This document shows, piece by piece, positions 52,870 to 62,549 of a stretch of DNA of 64,000 nt (its first letter is position 1; every line of letters starts with the position of its first letter). This stretch comes from Gammaproteobacteria bacterium (GTDB lineage: Bacteria; Pseudomonadota; Gammaproteobacteria; SZUA-152), in NCBI GenBank assembly GCA_029882975.1, contig JAOUJW010000001.1, positions 1 to 64,000 of the forward strand. Reading direction: 5' to 3'. A program made the translations under genes and the position numbers. The notes under the pieces are model-generated. The model was given only the letters and a program-made list of their open reading frames with translations, ran no database searches and was not told the DNA's origin.

Positions 52870-55689
52870 TTAAAAAATTGAGAAAAAACTCTTTTTATTT
52901 TGTTCCTTAATCACACTCACCACTTTTTGGTGCTTATGAGCTTTGGCTAATGATAACGCGGTTTCTTTTCGTTTGTTTTTTACTGATGCGTCCGCACCTT
53001 TTTGTAACAGCAATTCCACCAGCGCATGATGCCCCGAGGCTGCTGCCATAATCAAGGGAGTGTTTCGCACAGTATTTTCCGCATTCACATCGGCGCCGTT
53101 AGCCAGTAGGATCTCAGCCACTTTAAGTTGTCCCATATCCGCCGCCAAGTGCAATGCCGTATTACCCAAGCGAGACTTATCATTTATGGCTATTTTCCTC
53201 GCCAGAAAATAGTGGACCAAACGTACATGGCCTTCCTTCACCGCAGCCAACCATGCGCTGAACATGGCTTCTTCGCCATCCTGATCTTTTGCTCTGGTGT
53301 TAATTCCTTTTTTGACCAGCTCATCCACTACCTTGACCAAACCAAAACGCGAGGCTTGCCACAGCAAGCCCCGTTTTTTTGCATCGACCCAGTTGAGATC
53401 TGCACCCTTGTGAATCAAACGTCGAGCAATGTCTTGCTGTTGCCTTTCAATAGCCAGATTGAGCGCTGAGCTACCATCTCCCGCTTTTACGTTAATGTTA
53501 GCGCCAAGATCCAACAAAGTGGCCACCGCTTTCTCCTTTGAATCCAATATGGCAAACATCAGGGCAGTACGTCCGTTTTTGTTCTTCGCATTTAATTTGG
53601 CACCGTTCGCCCCTAACAGTTGCAACACTTTTACATGCCCCTCTCGGGCGGCTAACATAAGTGCTGTTAATCCTTGGTTTTGCTGCAGATTAATATCAGC
53701 GTGGTTTGCTATCAACAGCTTAACAACGGCACCATGCCCCTTCCACGCCGCAAGCATTAGGGCGCTGTAACCATCGCGCTCCTGTGCATTAATTCGATCC
53801 AGCCGAATACGCTTTTGCACAGCTTTGATTCTACCTTCCCAGGCGGCGATCATTAATTCGCTCCACCCCTCATACAGAGACTTGGCCGACAAAGCCCCTT
53901 TGGACTGTTTTTTGGTTTTTAGCTTAGGCGCAACAGGCAGCTTGTGTTTTACTGCACCACGCGACTCCAGCAATGAGGCCACTTTCTGGTGTTTGTTTGT
54001 TTGAGCCAGACTTAAGGCGCTGTGACCACTGCGATTTTTCAGATTGAGCGCAGCCCCTGAACCCGCCAGATCTGAAACCACGCCATAATGACCTTTTTCA
54101 GCGGCAAACATTAAAGCGGATTCTTTCATATTGTTTTTTGCATTGATATCCGCGCCGTGTTTTAGCATCAGCTTGACCGCTTCTCGTTTACCGTTTATGG
54201 CGGCAAACATCAACGGCGTCCAACCCTGTTTGTTTTGCATGCGCAAATCCGCTTTGTAAGAGAGCAAGCTTTCAATCACTGCAACTGTCCCCTCAGCTGC
54301 TGCGATCATAAGGGCTGTGTCGCCATACTCGTTTTGCTTATCCACCCGAACTTTGGATTTCAATAAATAGCTGACAGTATTCCGGTGGCCGTTCTTGGCT
54401 GCTAACATTAAAGGTGTCCAACCCCGTTCGTTTTCGAATTGCAGTGGATTACCTGCCGCCACCAAGGCCTGCAAACTGCCCAAAGAACCGTATGCTGCGG
54501 CCAAAGTCAGCGCATTCTCCCCGTCCTTGTTTTGTTGCAAGGCATCCGCCCCCTGCGACAACAAAGTTTCACTGATTTCTGTTTTATTGTTAATAACTGC
54601 ATACATAAGTGCCGTCAGTCCGTTCTTGTCCTGGGTGTTGGCATTGCCGCCGGCTCGAAGTAACAGGCGCATCACACCGGCATCCCCCTGCTTGGCGGCC
54701 AGCATGACAGCCGACAAACCGTCTTTATCCTTGCGATTGGGGTCTGCCCCAGCTGCCAATAAGCTTTTCACCGCCTCCGGACTGGGTTTCTTCACTGCCT
54801 CCATCAGGGGAGTACGCAAAAATTTATCGCTCGATTGAACTGGCGCCCCCGCCTTGATAAGTAACTGCAACACGCGTTCATGACCATCTCGGGCGGCGAG
54901 AATAAGTGCCGAATCCCCTTGGTTGTCTTTTGTGTCCACATGAGCGCCGGATTGCAGTAAAAACTGTACTACGGGTACTTGGTTCTTGGCGGCCGCCTCC
55001 ATCAGAGGGGTTCGTCCGCGGGAATCCGCCGCGTTATTGGGACTGACACCTCGAGTCACCAGCCGCTGCACCGCTTCCAACTGGCCGCTGCGGGCCGACA
55101 AGCGCAACTTTTCACTTGCAGGAATATTGGCCTGTTCCACCGAACTGGTTACCGTTTGACCTAAGCTGGCCAGGCGTTTACGTGAATCTTTGTTGCCTTG
55201 AGCTGCGGACTTTTTATACCAATACGCCGCTTTTTTCAGATCCTGTTCCATCCCCCAGCCTTGTTCGTACATGACGGCCACGCTGAACTGGGCCTTTTCA
55301 TACCCCTGCTGGGCAGCCTTTAAAAACCAATGCCCTGCCTTTTTGGCATCTTTTTTGGCATTCTTGCCCGTGCGGTACAATCGTCCCAGGTTATACTGGG
55401 CTTGGGCCAGACCATTGGCAGCACTTTTTTCAAACCAAAACCTGGCCTTTTTATAGTTTCGTTTTACGCCCCGACCTTTTCGATACATTTCCCCCAAGCG
55501 GTTTTGTGCCTGAGCATTGTCTTGCTTGGCCAAACGCTTCCAGATTGTGATGGCCTGGGCATACTGACCGTCAGAATAGGCCTTATCGGCATCCTCCAGG
55601 GGACCGGCAAGCGCTGTGCTAAACCACAGCAACAATAAGATTAAGATGCCGCTTAGAAAACCATTAAATCTGAATATTGAGAATTTCAT
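52870..55689 (-). CDS. Exported Sel1-repeat and ankyrin-repeat protein
   Basis: 939 residues. A signal peptide (about 1-28, STALAG) is followed by about three to four Sel1-like repeats (about 35-175: AQNRLGEMYRKGRGV, AQYNLGRLYRTGKNA, AQFSVAVMYEQGWGM). A run of about twenty ankyrin repeats fills the rest, most with GxTALMxAA and VVxLLL-x-GADxN patterns. A linker near 590-620 (KLKTKKQSKG) divides the array in two. Both repeat types bind other proteins. The signal peptide suggests a periplasmic or envelope role. It is 6 bases from the GT9 gene and may be co-transcribed. Confidence 0.9.
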   Translation of the reverse strand: MKFSIFRFNGFLSGILILLLLWFSTALAGPLEDADKAYSDGQYAQAITIWKRLAKQDNAQAQNRLGEMYRKGRGVKRNYKKARFWFEKSAANGLAQAQYNLGRLYRTGKNAKKDAKKAGHWFLKAAQQGYEKAQFSVAVMYEQGWGMEQDLKKAAYWYKKSAAQGNKDSRKRLASLGQTVTSSVEQANIPASEKLRLSARSGQLEAVQRLVTRGVSPNNAADSRGRTPLMEAAAKNQVPVVQFLLQSGAHVDTKDNQGDSALILAARDGHERVLQLLIKAGAPVQSSDKFLRTPLMEAVKKPSPEAVKSLLAAGADPNRKDKDGLSAVMLAAKQGDAGVMRLLLRAGGNANTQDKNGLTALMYAVINNKTEISETLLSQGADALQQNKDGENALTLAAAYGSLGSLQALVAAGNPLQFENERGWTPLMLAAKNGHRNTVSYLLKSKVRVDKQNEYGDTALMIAAAEGTVAVIESLLSYKADLRMQNKQGWTPLMFAAINGKREAVKLMLKHGADINAKNNMKESALMFAAEKGHYGVVSDLAGSGAALNLKNRSGHSALSLAQTNKHQKVASLLESRGAVKHKLPVAPKLKTKKQSKGALSAKSLYEGWSELMIAAWEGRIKAVQKRIRLDRINAQERDGYSALMLAAWKGHGAVVKLLIANHADINLQQNQGLTALMLAAREGHVKVLQLLGANGAKLNAKNKNGRTALMFAILDSKEKAVATLLDLGANINVKAGDGSSALNLAIERQQQDIARRLIHKGADLNWVDAKKRGLLWQASRFGLVKVVDELVKKGINTRAKDQDGEEAMFSAWLAAVKEGHVRLVHYFLARKIAINDKSRLGNTALHLAADMGQLKVAEILLANGADVNAENTVRNTPLIMAAASGHHALVELLLQKGADASVKNKRKETALSLAKAHKHQKVVSVIKEQNKKSFFSIF

Positions 55690-55951
55690 GCATGCCCTGT
55701 GAGTTTTAGGGATTATGGCCAGTATAGAGTGGAAATTCCGTGTCTGATGTGAACCTTGCCCTATTCTACAACGAAAACCAGGGAATAAAAACGCCGGCAG
55801 CTTTTTGCAACCCGCCGATGGCGCTTATGCCGCTGATGGCTCCGAATCCCGCAAATCCCTATTATTAAACCAACCCAAGCTCCTGTATAATTCGCCAACA
55901 CTCCTACACATTTTGAGTTAAAATCATGCCATTGCGGCCCAAAACAGCTCT

Positions 55952-58900
55952 ATGATCAATCAACAACGCATACGCGAAATACCGTATAACTACACATCCT
56001 TCTCCGATAAAGAAATCGTTACCCGATTTCTCAACGAGGAAATGTGGGATGTGCTCAACACCTTGCGCAATTCCCGCAAAACGGGGCGTTCGGCCAGAAT
56101 GCTGTTTGAGGTCTTAGGGGATATGTGGGTGGTTTCTCGCAACCCTTATATCCAGGATGACTTGTTGGAAAACAAGTCTCGGCGTGACTCCCTCATCCAT
56201 GCACTAAACCACCGATTGGAACAAATTCTTGCCCGTGCGAATAACAACACTCAAGCCCTGCAACTGGTCCAACACACCCGAGAAGCCGTGGACAATTTCG
56301 CTGCCTGGTTTTCTCAGGAATACGATCTGCGCAAGCAAGCTTCAAAACGCTTTGCCCGTCATACGCGCAAGGACAACATTCATTTTAGCGGTTATGCAAA
56401 AGTGGCCCATGTTACTGACGCCTCTGACTGGCGCGTTGAATTCCCCTTTGCCGTCATTTGCCCTGATCATGAAAAAGAAATCGTAAAAATTGTTAAAGAC
56501 TGTATCGCCTTGGATCTGTACATCATACCCCGAGGCGGAGGCACCGGTTACACCGGCAGCGCCGTACCGTTGAATAACCGCTGCGTTATCATTAATACCG
56601 AAAAATTAGACCGCATTAAACCCATCGAACATCGAACTCTGGAAGGATTGGAGCAAAGCACCGCGGTGGTGGAAGTGGGTGCAGGTGTGGTGACCCGCCG
56701 AGTGGCGGAACACGCAGAAGCGCATGATTATGTGTTTGCGGTAGATCCTACCTCGCAGGACGCCTCCTGTATTGGAGGCAATATCTCCATGAACGCTGGT
56801 GGTAAAAAAGCAGTACTATGGGGCACAACCTTGGACAATCTGGTTTCCTGGTCTATGGTAACCCCCGATGCCAAATGGATTGTAGTGGAGCGGATCAACC
56901 ACAATTTAGGAAAAATTCACGAACAAGAAACGGTAACCTTTCGCATCAATCGCTATAAAGACTACAAGAAAACCCTGGACGGAGAACCGCAACTGCTGCG
57001 ACTGCCGGGTAAAGAACTCCGCAAACTGGGTTTGGGTAAAGATGTCACTAATAAGTTTCTGGGGGGTATTCCCGGGGTTCAAAAAGAAGGCTGTGACGGA
57101 CTCATCACCTCAGCAACGTTCGTCCTACATCGCATGCCCAGGTATATTCGCACTGTGTGTCTGGAGTTCTTTGATCCAGACATGCGTCTGGCGGTTCCCG
57201 CCATTGTGGAAACCAAAGAATTTCTGGACCAGTCTGAAGGAGTCAAACTGGCGGGCATGGAACATTTGGATGAACGTTACATCCGCGCCGTGCGTTACAC
57301 CACTAAAGCGACCCGCCGCGACTGCCCTAAGATGATCTTGCTGGTGGATATTATCGGGGACCAGGATGATGTGGTGGCTGATGCCGCATCCCAAGTAGTT
57401 CGTATGGCCAACAGCCGTAACGCCGAAGGATTTGTTGCCGTCAGCCCTGAGGCCAGAGCCCGTTTCTGGCTGGATAGAAGCCGCACCGCAGCTATCGCCG
57501 CCCACACCAACGCTTTTAAGATCAATGAGGACGTGGTAATACCGCTGGAGCGACTGGCCGACTACAGCGAATACATAGAACGCATCAACATTGAGTTATC
57601 CACGAAAAACAAATTATCCATGATAGATGCGGTATTGGACTATTTGGACCAAGATCTGAGCGGTAATGCGCGTATACCCGGCTATGAATCCAGCATGGAA
57701 CACGATGTTATTATCAGCAGCAAAATAGAATCTGCAAGGGAACATCTCAACCACATCAAAGCCCTGTGGCTGGAGCTACTGGACAATATGAACGCTGCGG
57801 CCGCATCTCATGCGCATTTACTCAATAAAGACTTGGTGACAGACAACGAATATTTAAATTCACAAACGCCGGCATCCGAAGAATCTCTGTTTCGCTTGCT
57901 GCAACGACGCATACTTCGAGTATCCTATCGCCACAGCGTGGAACGACCCTTAAAAGAAATTTTTGCCGGTCGCGAACTGGAAACTGTTCGCCATGAATTG
58001 GATGCGATTCACCAGCGAATACGCAGCAGCCGGTTGTTTGTTGCCACACATATGCACGCAGGTGATGGTAATGTCCACACCAATATCCCGGTACACTCCA
58101 ACGACTATAATATGTTGCACGAAGCCGAACGAGTGGTAGACCGTATCATGGAAATCGCAGAATCTTTAGGCGGTGTAATATCCGGGGAGCACGGCATCGG
58201 CATTACAAAAATTCAATACCTGGAAGACAGCGCTATCGAAGCATTCCGGGCTTACAAGGATCGTGTTGATCCTAAGCACAGATTCAATCCCGGAAAACTG
58301 CTGCAAAAAGATCAATTGGATTCTGCTTACACCCCTTCTTTACGATTGGTGCAACAGGAAGCTTTGATTCTTGAGGCCAGCGAGTTGGGTGCCCTCAACG
58401 ATGAAATAAAAGACTGTCTGCGTTGCGGCAAATGTAAGCCCGTATGCAATACTCATGTACCGCGAGCAAACTTGCTGTATTCGCCACGCAACAAAATTCT
58501 GGCGAGCGGACTGATCATCGAAGCCTTTTTATATGAGGAACAAACCCGTCGCGGAATCTCTCTGCGTCACTTTGACGAAATGAACGATGTCGCAGACCAC
58601 TGCACGGTATGCCATAAATGCCTGTCGCCTTGCCCGGTAAACATCGATTTTGGTGACGTTTCCATCCATATGCGTCAGTTACTGCGTCAGCACAGGCAGA
58701 AACATACAAATCTCGGTACCAGCATGTCCATGCTGTTCTTGAATATTACCGATCCCACAGCGATTAAACTCATGCGCAAGCTTCTAATTCAGTGGGGTTA
58801 TAAGGCTCAGCGCCTGGCCTATAAGTGGTTTCGCTATTTCAAACTGTTAGAACACAACAAACCCCCTGCCGCCACTACCGGAAAAATGACCTTGCAAACT

Positions 58901-59821
58901 CAAGTTGTGAATCTGGTAAAAAAACCTATGCCGGGACGCATACCCTCACAAACCGCCAGAGCCTTGTTACAGCTGGAAGATGATAAGTACGTCAGCATAA
59001 TTCGCGATCCAAAAAAAGTCGACGACGACTCTGATGCTGTGTTCTATTTTCCCGGATGTGGTTCGGAACGCTTGTTCAGCCAGATTGGTCTGGCAACTCT
59101 GGCCATGTTGTATGAAACAGGAGCTCAAACCGTACTACCTCCCGGTTATCTGTGTTGTGGATATCCACAAACATCCAATGGGGACAGCCTCAAAGGTAAA
59201 CAAATATCCACAAATAACCAGGTATTATTTCATCGTGTTGCCAACACGCTCAACTATATGGACATCAAAACCGTTATCGTGTCCTGTGGCACTTGCATGG
59301 ACCAACTGCAAAAATATCAATTCCAACAGATTTTCCCCGGTTGCCGTCTGCTGGACATTCACGAATACTTATTGGAAAAAGGCGTCTCAGCACCACAAAC
59401 GGACACACGTTATCTTTACCATGATCCTTGCCACAGTCCCATGAAAACTTATACGCCAACACAGGTTACGCTGGGACTCATGAATCAGGACGTTCCTCTC
59501 TCTGACCGATGCTGCGGAGAAGCGGGAACTTTAGCCGTGTCCCGTCCAGACGTTTCCACCCAAGTACGTCATCGTAAACTGGAGGAATTGCAAATCAATC
59601 TCAATACCATGATCGGCACCAGCGTTAACACAGACAACAAAGTAAAACTGTTAACATCCTGCCCGGCATGTCAGCAAGGCTTGTCCCGTTACCGTCATGA
59701 CACTCGCCTGGAAACTACCTATATTGTCGTGGAATTGGCCCAGTTGCTACTGGGCAAGGATTGGCAAAAGGATTTTCTTGTTAAAACCCGCAATGGCGGC
59801 ATTGAACGCGTGCTATTGTAA
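55952..59821 (+). CDS. DUF3683 FAD/FeS oxidoreductase (GlcD/Dld-type fusion)
   Basis: 1289 residues. The N-terminus matches DUF3683 ([20 protein letters not shown]). An FAD-binding oxidase domain follows (about 175-420, with [15 protein letters not shown] and [16 protein letters not shown]), then an FAD-oxidase C domain ending in [11 protein letters not shown]. Two 4Fe-4S motifs lie at about 829 ([11 protein letters not shown]) and 885 ([11 protein letters not shown]). Two CCG modules, [10 protein letters not shown] and CCGEAGTLA, close the protein, as in glycolate- or lactate-oxidising GlcDF and LldEF. It probably oxidises a 2-hydroxyacid and passes electrons to quinone. The substrate is not certain. 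Confidence 0.92.
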   Translation: MINQQRIREIPYNYTSFSDKEIVTRFLNEEMWDVLNTLRNSRKTGRSARMLFEVLGDMWVVSRNPYIQDDLLENKSRRDSLIHALNHRLEQILARANNNTQALQLVQHTREAVDNFAAWFSQEYDLRKQASKRFARHTRKDNIHFSGYAKVAHVTDASDWRVEFPFAVICPDHEKEIVKIVKDCIALDLYIIPRGGGTGYTGSAVPLNNRCVIINTEKLDRIKPIEHRTLEGLEQSTAVVEVGAGVVTRRVAEHAEAHDYVFAVDPTSQDASCIGGNISMNAGGKKAVLWGTTLDNLVSWSMVTPDAKWIVVERINHNLGKIHEQETVTFRINRYKDYKKTLDGEPQLLRLPGKELRKLGLGKDVTNKFLGGIPGVQKEGCDGLITSATFVLHRMPRYIRTVCLEFFDPDMRLAVPAIVETKEFLDQSEGVKLAGMEHLDERYIRAVRYTTKATRRDCPKMILLVDIIGDQDDVVADAASQVVRMANSRNAEGFVAVSPEARARFWLDRSRTAAIAAHTNAFKINEDVVIPLERLADYSEYIERINIELSTKNKLSMIDAVLDYLDQDLSGNARIPGYESSMEHDVIISSKIESAREHLNHIKALWLELLDNMNAAAASHAHLLNKDLVTDNEYLNSQTPASEESLFRLLQRRILRVSYRHSVERPLKEIFAGRELETVRHELDAIHQRIRSSRLFVATHMHAGDGNVHTNIPVHSNDYNMLHEAERVVDRIMEIAESLGGVISGEHGIGITKIQYLEDSAIEAFRAYKDRVDPKHRFNPGKLLQKDQLDSAYTPSLRLVQQEALILEASELGALNDEIKDCLRCGKCKPVCNTHVPRANLLYSPRNKILASGLIIEAFLYEEQTRRGISLRHFDEMNDVADHCTVCHKCLSPCPVNIDFGDVSIHMRQLLRQHRQKHTNLGTSMSMLFLNITDPTAIKLMRKLLIQWGYKAQRLAYKWFRYFKLLEHNKPPAATTGKMTLQTQVVNLVKKPMPGRIPSQTARALLQLEDDKYVSIIRDPKKVDDDSDAVFYFPGCGSERLFSQIGLATLAMLYETGAQTVLPPGYLCCGYPQTSNGDSLKGKQISTNNQVLFHRVANTLNYMDIKTVIVSCGTCMDQLQKYQFQQIFPGCRLLDIHEYLLEKGVSAPQTDTRYLYHDPCHSPMKTYTPTQVTLGLMNQDVPLSDRCCGEAGTLAVSRPDVSTQVRHRKLEELQINLNTMIGTSVNTDNKVKLLTSCPACQQGLSRYRHDTRLETTYIVVELAQLLLGKDWQKDFLVKTRNGGIERVLL

Positions 59822-59832
59822 TTAAACGGTCT

Positions 59833-60372
59833 ATGAGGTCTATTGTGTCACGACATGACGATGAAGAAGATGAATTGGAATACGTCAGTAAATCCGAATT
59901 AAAGCGGGAAATGCACCGGCGTCAGAGTCTGGGCGAAGAATTGATTAAGCTCAATAATGATCAGCTCAATCAATTCGACTTACCCGATGCCCTGGTCGAC
60001 GCCATACATTTGGCTAAAACCATACACCAACGCGGCGCCATCAAACGCCAATTGCAATACATCGGTCGACTCATGCGTGATTTGGACCCCGGCCCGATAC
60101 AGGAAAAACTGGAAACACTCAAAGGCCATTCTAAACAAGCCCACGCCCAATTACACGCAATCGAGCGCTGGCGCGACCGATTATTGGCCGAAGGGGACCA
60201 CGCACTGGAGCAACTCATTGAAGAACACCCGGAAACCGACCGTCAACGGGTGCGTCAGCTGCTTCGTAGCGCTCACAAAGAGCATAAGGAAAACAAACCA
60301 CCCAAATCGTTCCGAGCACTATTTAAATACTTACGGGATATTATCAGTCAAGCAGACGATAATAGTGAGTAA
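59833..60372 (+). CDS. darP: Ribosome-associated protein DarP (YjgA)
   Basis: 179 residues. The family core is visible: SKSELKREMHRRQSLGEELIKL, LDPGPIQEKLE-type linker and the long C-terminal helix region ERWRDRLLAEGD, HPETDRQRVRQLLRSA and SFRALFKYLR. DarP helps late assembly of the 50S ribosome subunit. Its start is the ATG 11 bases after the preceding stop; a GTG four codons on is an alternative. It overlaps the next - strand gene by 29 bases at the 3' end. Confidence 0.92.
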   Translation: MRSIVSRHDDEEDELEYVSKSELKREMHRRQSLGEELIKLNNDQLNQFDLPDALVDAIHLAKTIHQRGAIKRQLQYIGRLMRDLDPGPIQEKLETLKGHSKQAHAQLHAIERWRDRLLAEGDHALEQLIEEHPETDRQRVRQLLRSAHKEHKENKPPKSFRALFKYLRDIISQADDNSE

Positions 60373-61351
60373 GCAACAATCGATTATCAAACTTTTTCAA
60401 GACCATTTGAAACTTCCCAGCTTCCAATCGGGGCCGATTATTATGCCCCGAAATGGATAACTTCAAATTCCCGCTGATCTTGGCATGCGTTTCGAATATC
60501 TCCCAGCGAACATTGCTCAACTCCAGCTTTCTACTGCGACTTGTGGAAAACAGCTCTAAAAACTCCTGTCGCACTTTGTCTTTGCTGACACCTGAGTTTG
60601 AAATTACATGATCGGCGAATAATGCATCAACTAAAATCATTTTTCCCCGTTCGTATGCCCGTGTTAGTTGCTCCAGACTTGCTTGCAACTCCGCTACAGA
60701 GACTTGATTGGAATAGGCGCCGACCACTCCCAGAGTTCTTGCAAAAATAACCAAGGGATCTGATGTTTTCCCTGCTCCGAGCAAAACAGCCACCTCCCGC
60801 TTAAGCTTAAATTCCAAATACTGATACCAAACGGACTGACGCACAGCTGCTCTGGTTTGGTCGTCTGAATTAGTCCATAATTCCGTAAACTCGCTCATAT
60901 CACTTACCAGCCAATGGTTCAGCCGAATTGCCCTATAGGCAATTTGTTCGAATTCGGAAACCACACGGGTTCGGCTTGTATGCGTAAAATCTGATTGCAG
61001 CTTTTGTGAGTCACCCCCTTCGTCATTGCCTGCTTTTCCATTGATAGTTTGTAGCAGAACTGCAAAAGGCTTTATTCCATACTCCCAAGGAATTGGCATG
61101 TACCCCTTACCGAATGCCACTCCAAGCGCCAACAATAAAACAATAAGCGCATATTTTCCCACAAGTCTTGTCGCTGAAATTGCTGCAATATACGCTTTTT
61201 CCACGGAATCAAATCCGTAGTGATCCATATTTACATATATCACCGGATCGTTCGCCGCCGCATTTTGCAGCGGAAAGTGAAAGATCTCGGCTGTTTGCAG
61301 ATTGTAAAGCCCCTTAAGATACAAAATCGGCATTCTGTCAGGTGTTACCAT
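60344..61351 (-). CDS. Hypothetical membrane-anchored protein
   Basis: 335 residues, ribosome site GGGGGT before the ATG. One membrane helix lies at about 65-85 (YALIVLLLALGVAFGKG). The rest is soluble and mostly helical, with VVSEFEQIAYRAIRLNHWLVSDMSE and a C-terminal beta-rich end. No motif recognised. It is the last of three - strand hypothetical genes; its 3' end overlaps darP by 29 bases, so the two are convergent. Base composition looks less G+C-rich than darP. Confidence 0.55.
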   Translation of the reverse strand: MVTPDRMPILYLKGLYNLQTAEIFHFPLQNAAANDPVIYVNMDHYGFDSVEKAYIAAISATRLVGKYALIVLLLALGVAFGKGYMPIPWEYGIKPFAVLLQTINGKAGNDEGGDSQKLQSDFTHTSRTRVVSEFEQIAYRAIRLNHWLVSDMSEFTELWTNSDDQTRAAVRQSVWYQYLEFKLKREVAVLLGAGKTSDPLVIFARTLGVVGAYSNQVSVAELQASLEQLTRAYERGKMILVDALFADHVISNSGVSKDKVRQEFLELFSTSRSRKLELSNVRWEIFETHAKISGNLKLSISGHNNRPRLEAGKFQMVLKKFDNRLLLTHYYRLLD

Positions 61352-61405
61352 AAGTACCCCCTATAAACCTACAGTTACTTCACAGCAGCTGTTACAGACC
61401 ATGGA

Positions 61406-61858
61406 TTAAAGCCCTCTTTGCTCTTTGAATTGATGAACTTTTTGAACCTTTCTAAGTAACTCTACCACGCTGTACATCTCTTCGAGCTCGAAAGACACTT
61501 TCATGAGCTCGCCACGCCTTTGCGCCGCTTGCAATTCCAAACCCCGCATCTCTTTTTCCAACTCCAAAATTTTCTGCTTCACAACTGTTACTTTTCGCTC
61601 ACCCTCTTGAACCACATTCGATACGCTGATATTTGCCGACTCTAAAGTTTTCTTTACGACGGATGCTGTCGTATACGGATTAGTGCCCGGCAACCCGCGC
61701 ATTAATGTCACAACATCTTCAATACCATAAGTTACTGTATCGATAATTTTTTCAGTCTTTTCGGAAACAGCAGCCACCACCCGGACCGTCGCCGGTTTTA
61801 ACTTGGAATCCTCAGCATCATTTAAGAATTTATTTTCCACAACATCACCCCCACTCAC
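61406..61858 (-). CDS. Hypothetical coiled-coil protein
   Basis: 150 residues from a GTG at 61858; an in-frame GTG at 61840 has GGGGGT at a good distance and is an alternative. The second half is a long coiled coil (about 70-145: VVQEGERKVTVVKQKILELEKEMRGLEL). The first half is helical too (VSEKTEKIIDTVTYG). No membrane helix and no known family. The gene lies between two other hypothetical genes in the same direction. Confidence 0.5.
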   Translation of the reverse strand: MSGGDVVENKFLNDAEDSKLKPATVRVVAAVSEKTEKIIDTVTYGIEDVVTLMRGLPGTNPYTTASVVKKTLESANISVSNVVQEGERKVTVVKQKILELEKEMRGLELQAAQRRGELMKVSFELEEMYSVVELLRKVQKVHQFKEQRGL

Positions 61859-61888
61859 CTATACTTGCACCATAACCTTCGCTCTTGC

Positions 61889-62419
61889 CTACGCCAATCG
61901 AAATCCTTGCTGTACACGATTCATTCCCGTAATAGCCTTCTCCTTGTACCGCTGTAACGGCAACCATTGATAGTGTTCTATTCCCAGCAATTGCGCGAAT
62001 CGAAAGGCCGGGTTAACTTCAAAAATATCTTCAAATTCATCCAATGTAAAAATCATCCGAAACTCGGTTTGAGCTTCCTGCGTCATCAAATATGGATAGA
62101 ATGCTGTAATATCCAACAAATCATCTTTTACATAATATTCCGGAGACCATACACTCACATAGCTGCTTTTCAGTTTACCATTGGAGAATAAGTTCACCAT
62201 CCAGGCGTTATCTTCATCGTAGAGGTAGTGCAACACCACTCCCTTACAATTGGCAGACACCGCCGCCACCAAAGAGCTGGACTCACCTAAGGGTAAAAAC
62301 GTGACCCAACCATTGGTTTCATGATAGACCACCCCATGCCCACCTATTTTTTGCAATAGTCTGTCAATTTCTCCATTAGCACATCTCCTGAAATGAAAAC
62401 TTTCTACATGATCGTTCAT
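61889..62419 (-). CDS. Hypothetical soluble protein
   Basis: 176 residues with AGGT before the ATG. Mixed alpha/beta sequence with several aromatic strands (GWVTFLPLGESSSLVAAVSA, VSVWSPEYYVKDDL) and no membrane helix or signal peptide. No family recognised. It is the first of three hypothetical genes, 30 bases upstream of the next, so an operon is likely. Confidence 0.55.
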   Translation of the reverse strand: MNDHVESFHFRRCANGEIDRLLQKIGGHGVVYHETNGWVTFLPLGESSSLVAAVSANCKGVVLHYLYDEDNAWMVNLFSNGKLKSSYVSVWSPEYYVKDDLLDITAFYPYLMTQEAQTEFRMIFTLDEFEDIFEVNPAFRFAQLLGIEHYQWLPLQRYKEKAITGMNRVQQGFRLA

Positions 62420-62549
62420 ATGACTTACCTCTTATTTTTGTGAAACTTGTGGGTAACCACATCCATGTGACTTGAACGCTCCATATTCCTTAACCTCCCT
62501 ACACTCCGTACACTGAATCCTCCCAATACCATCTATCTATCTTTCTTTG

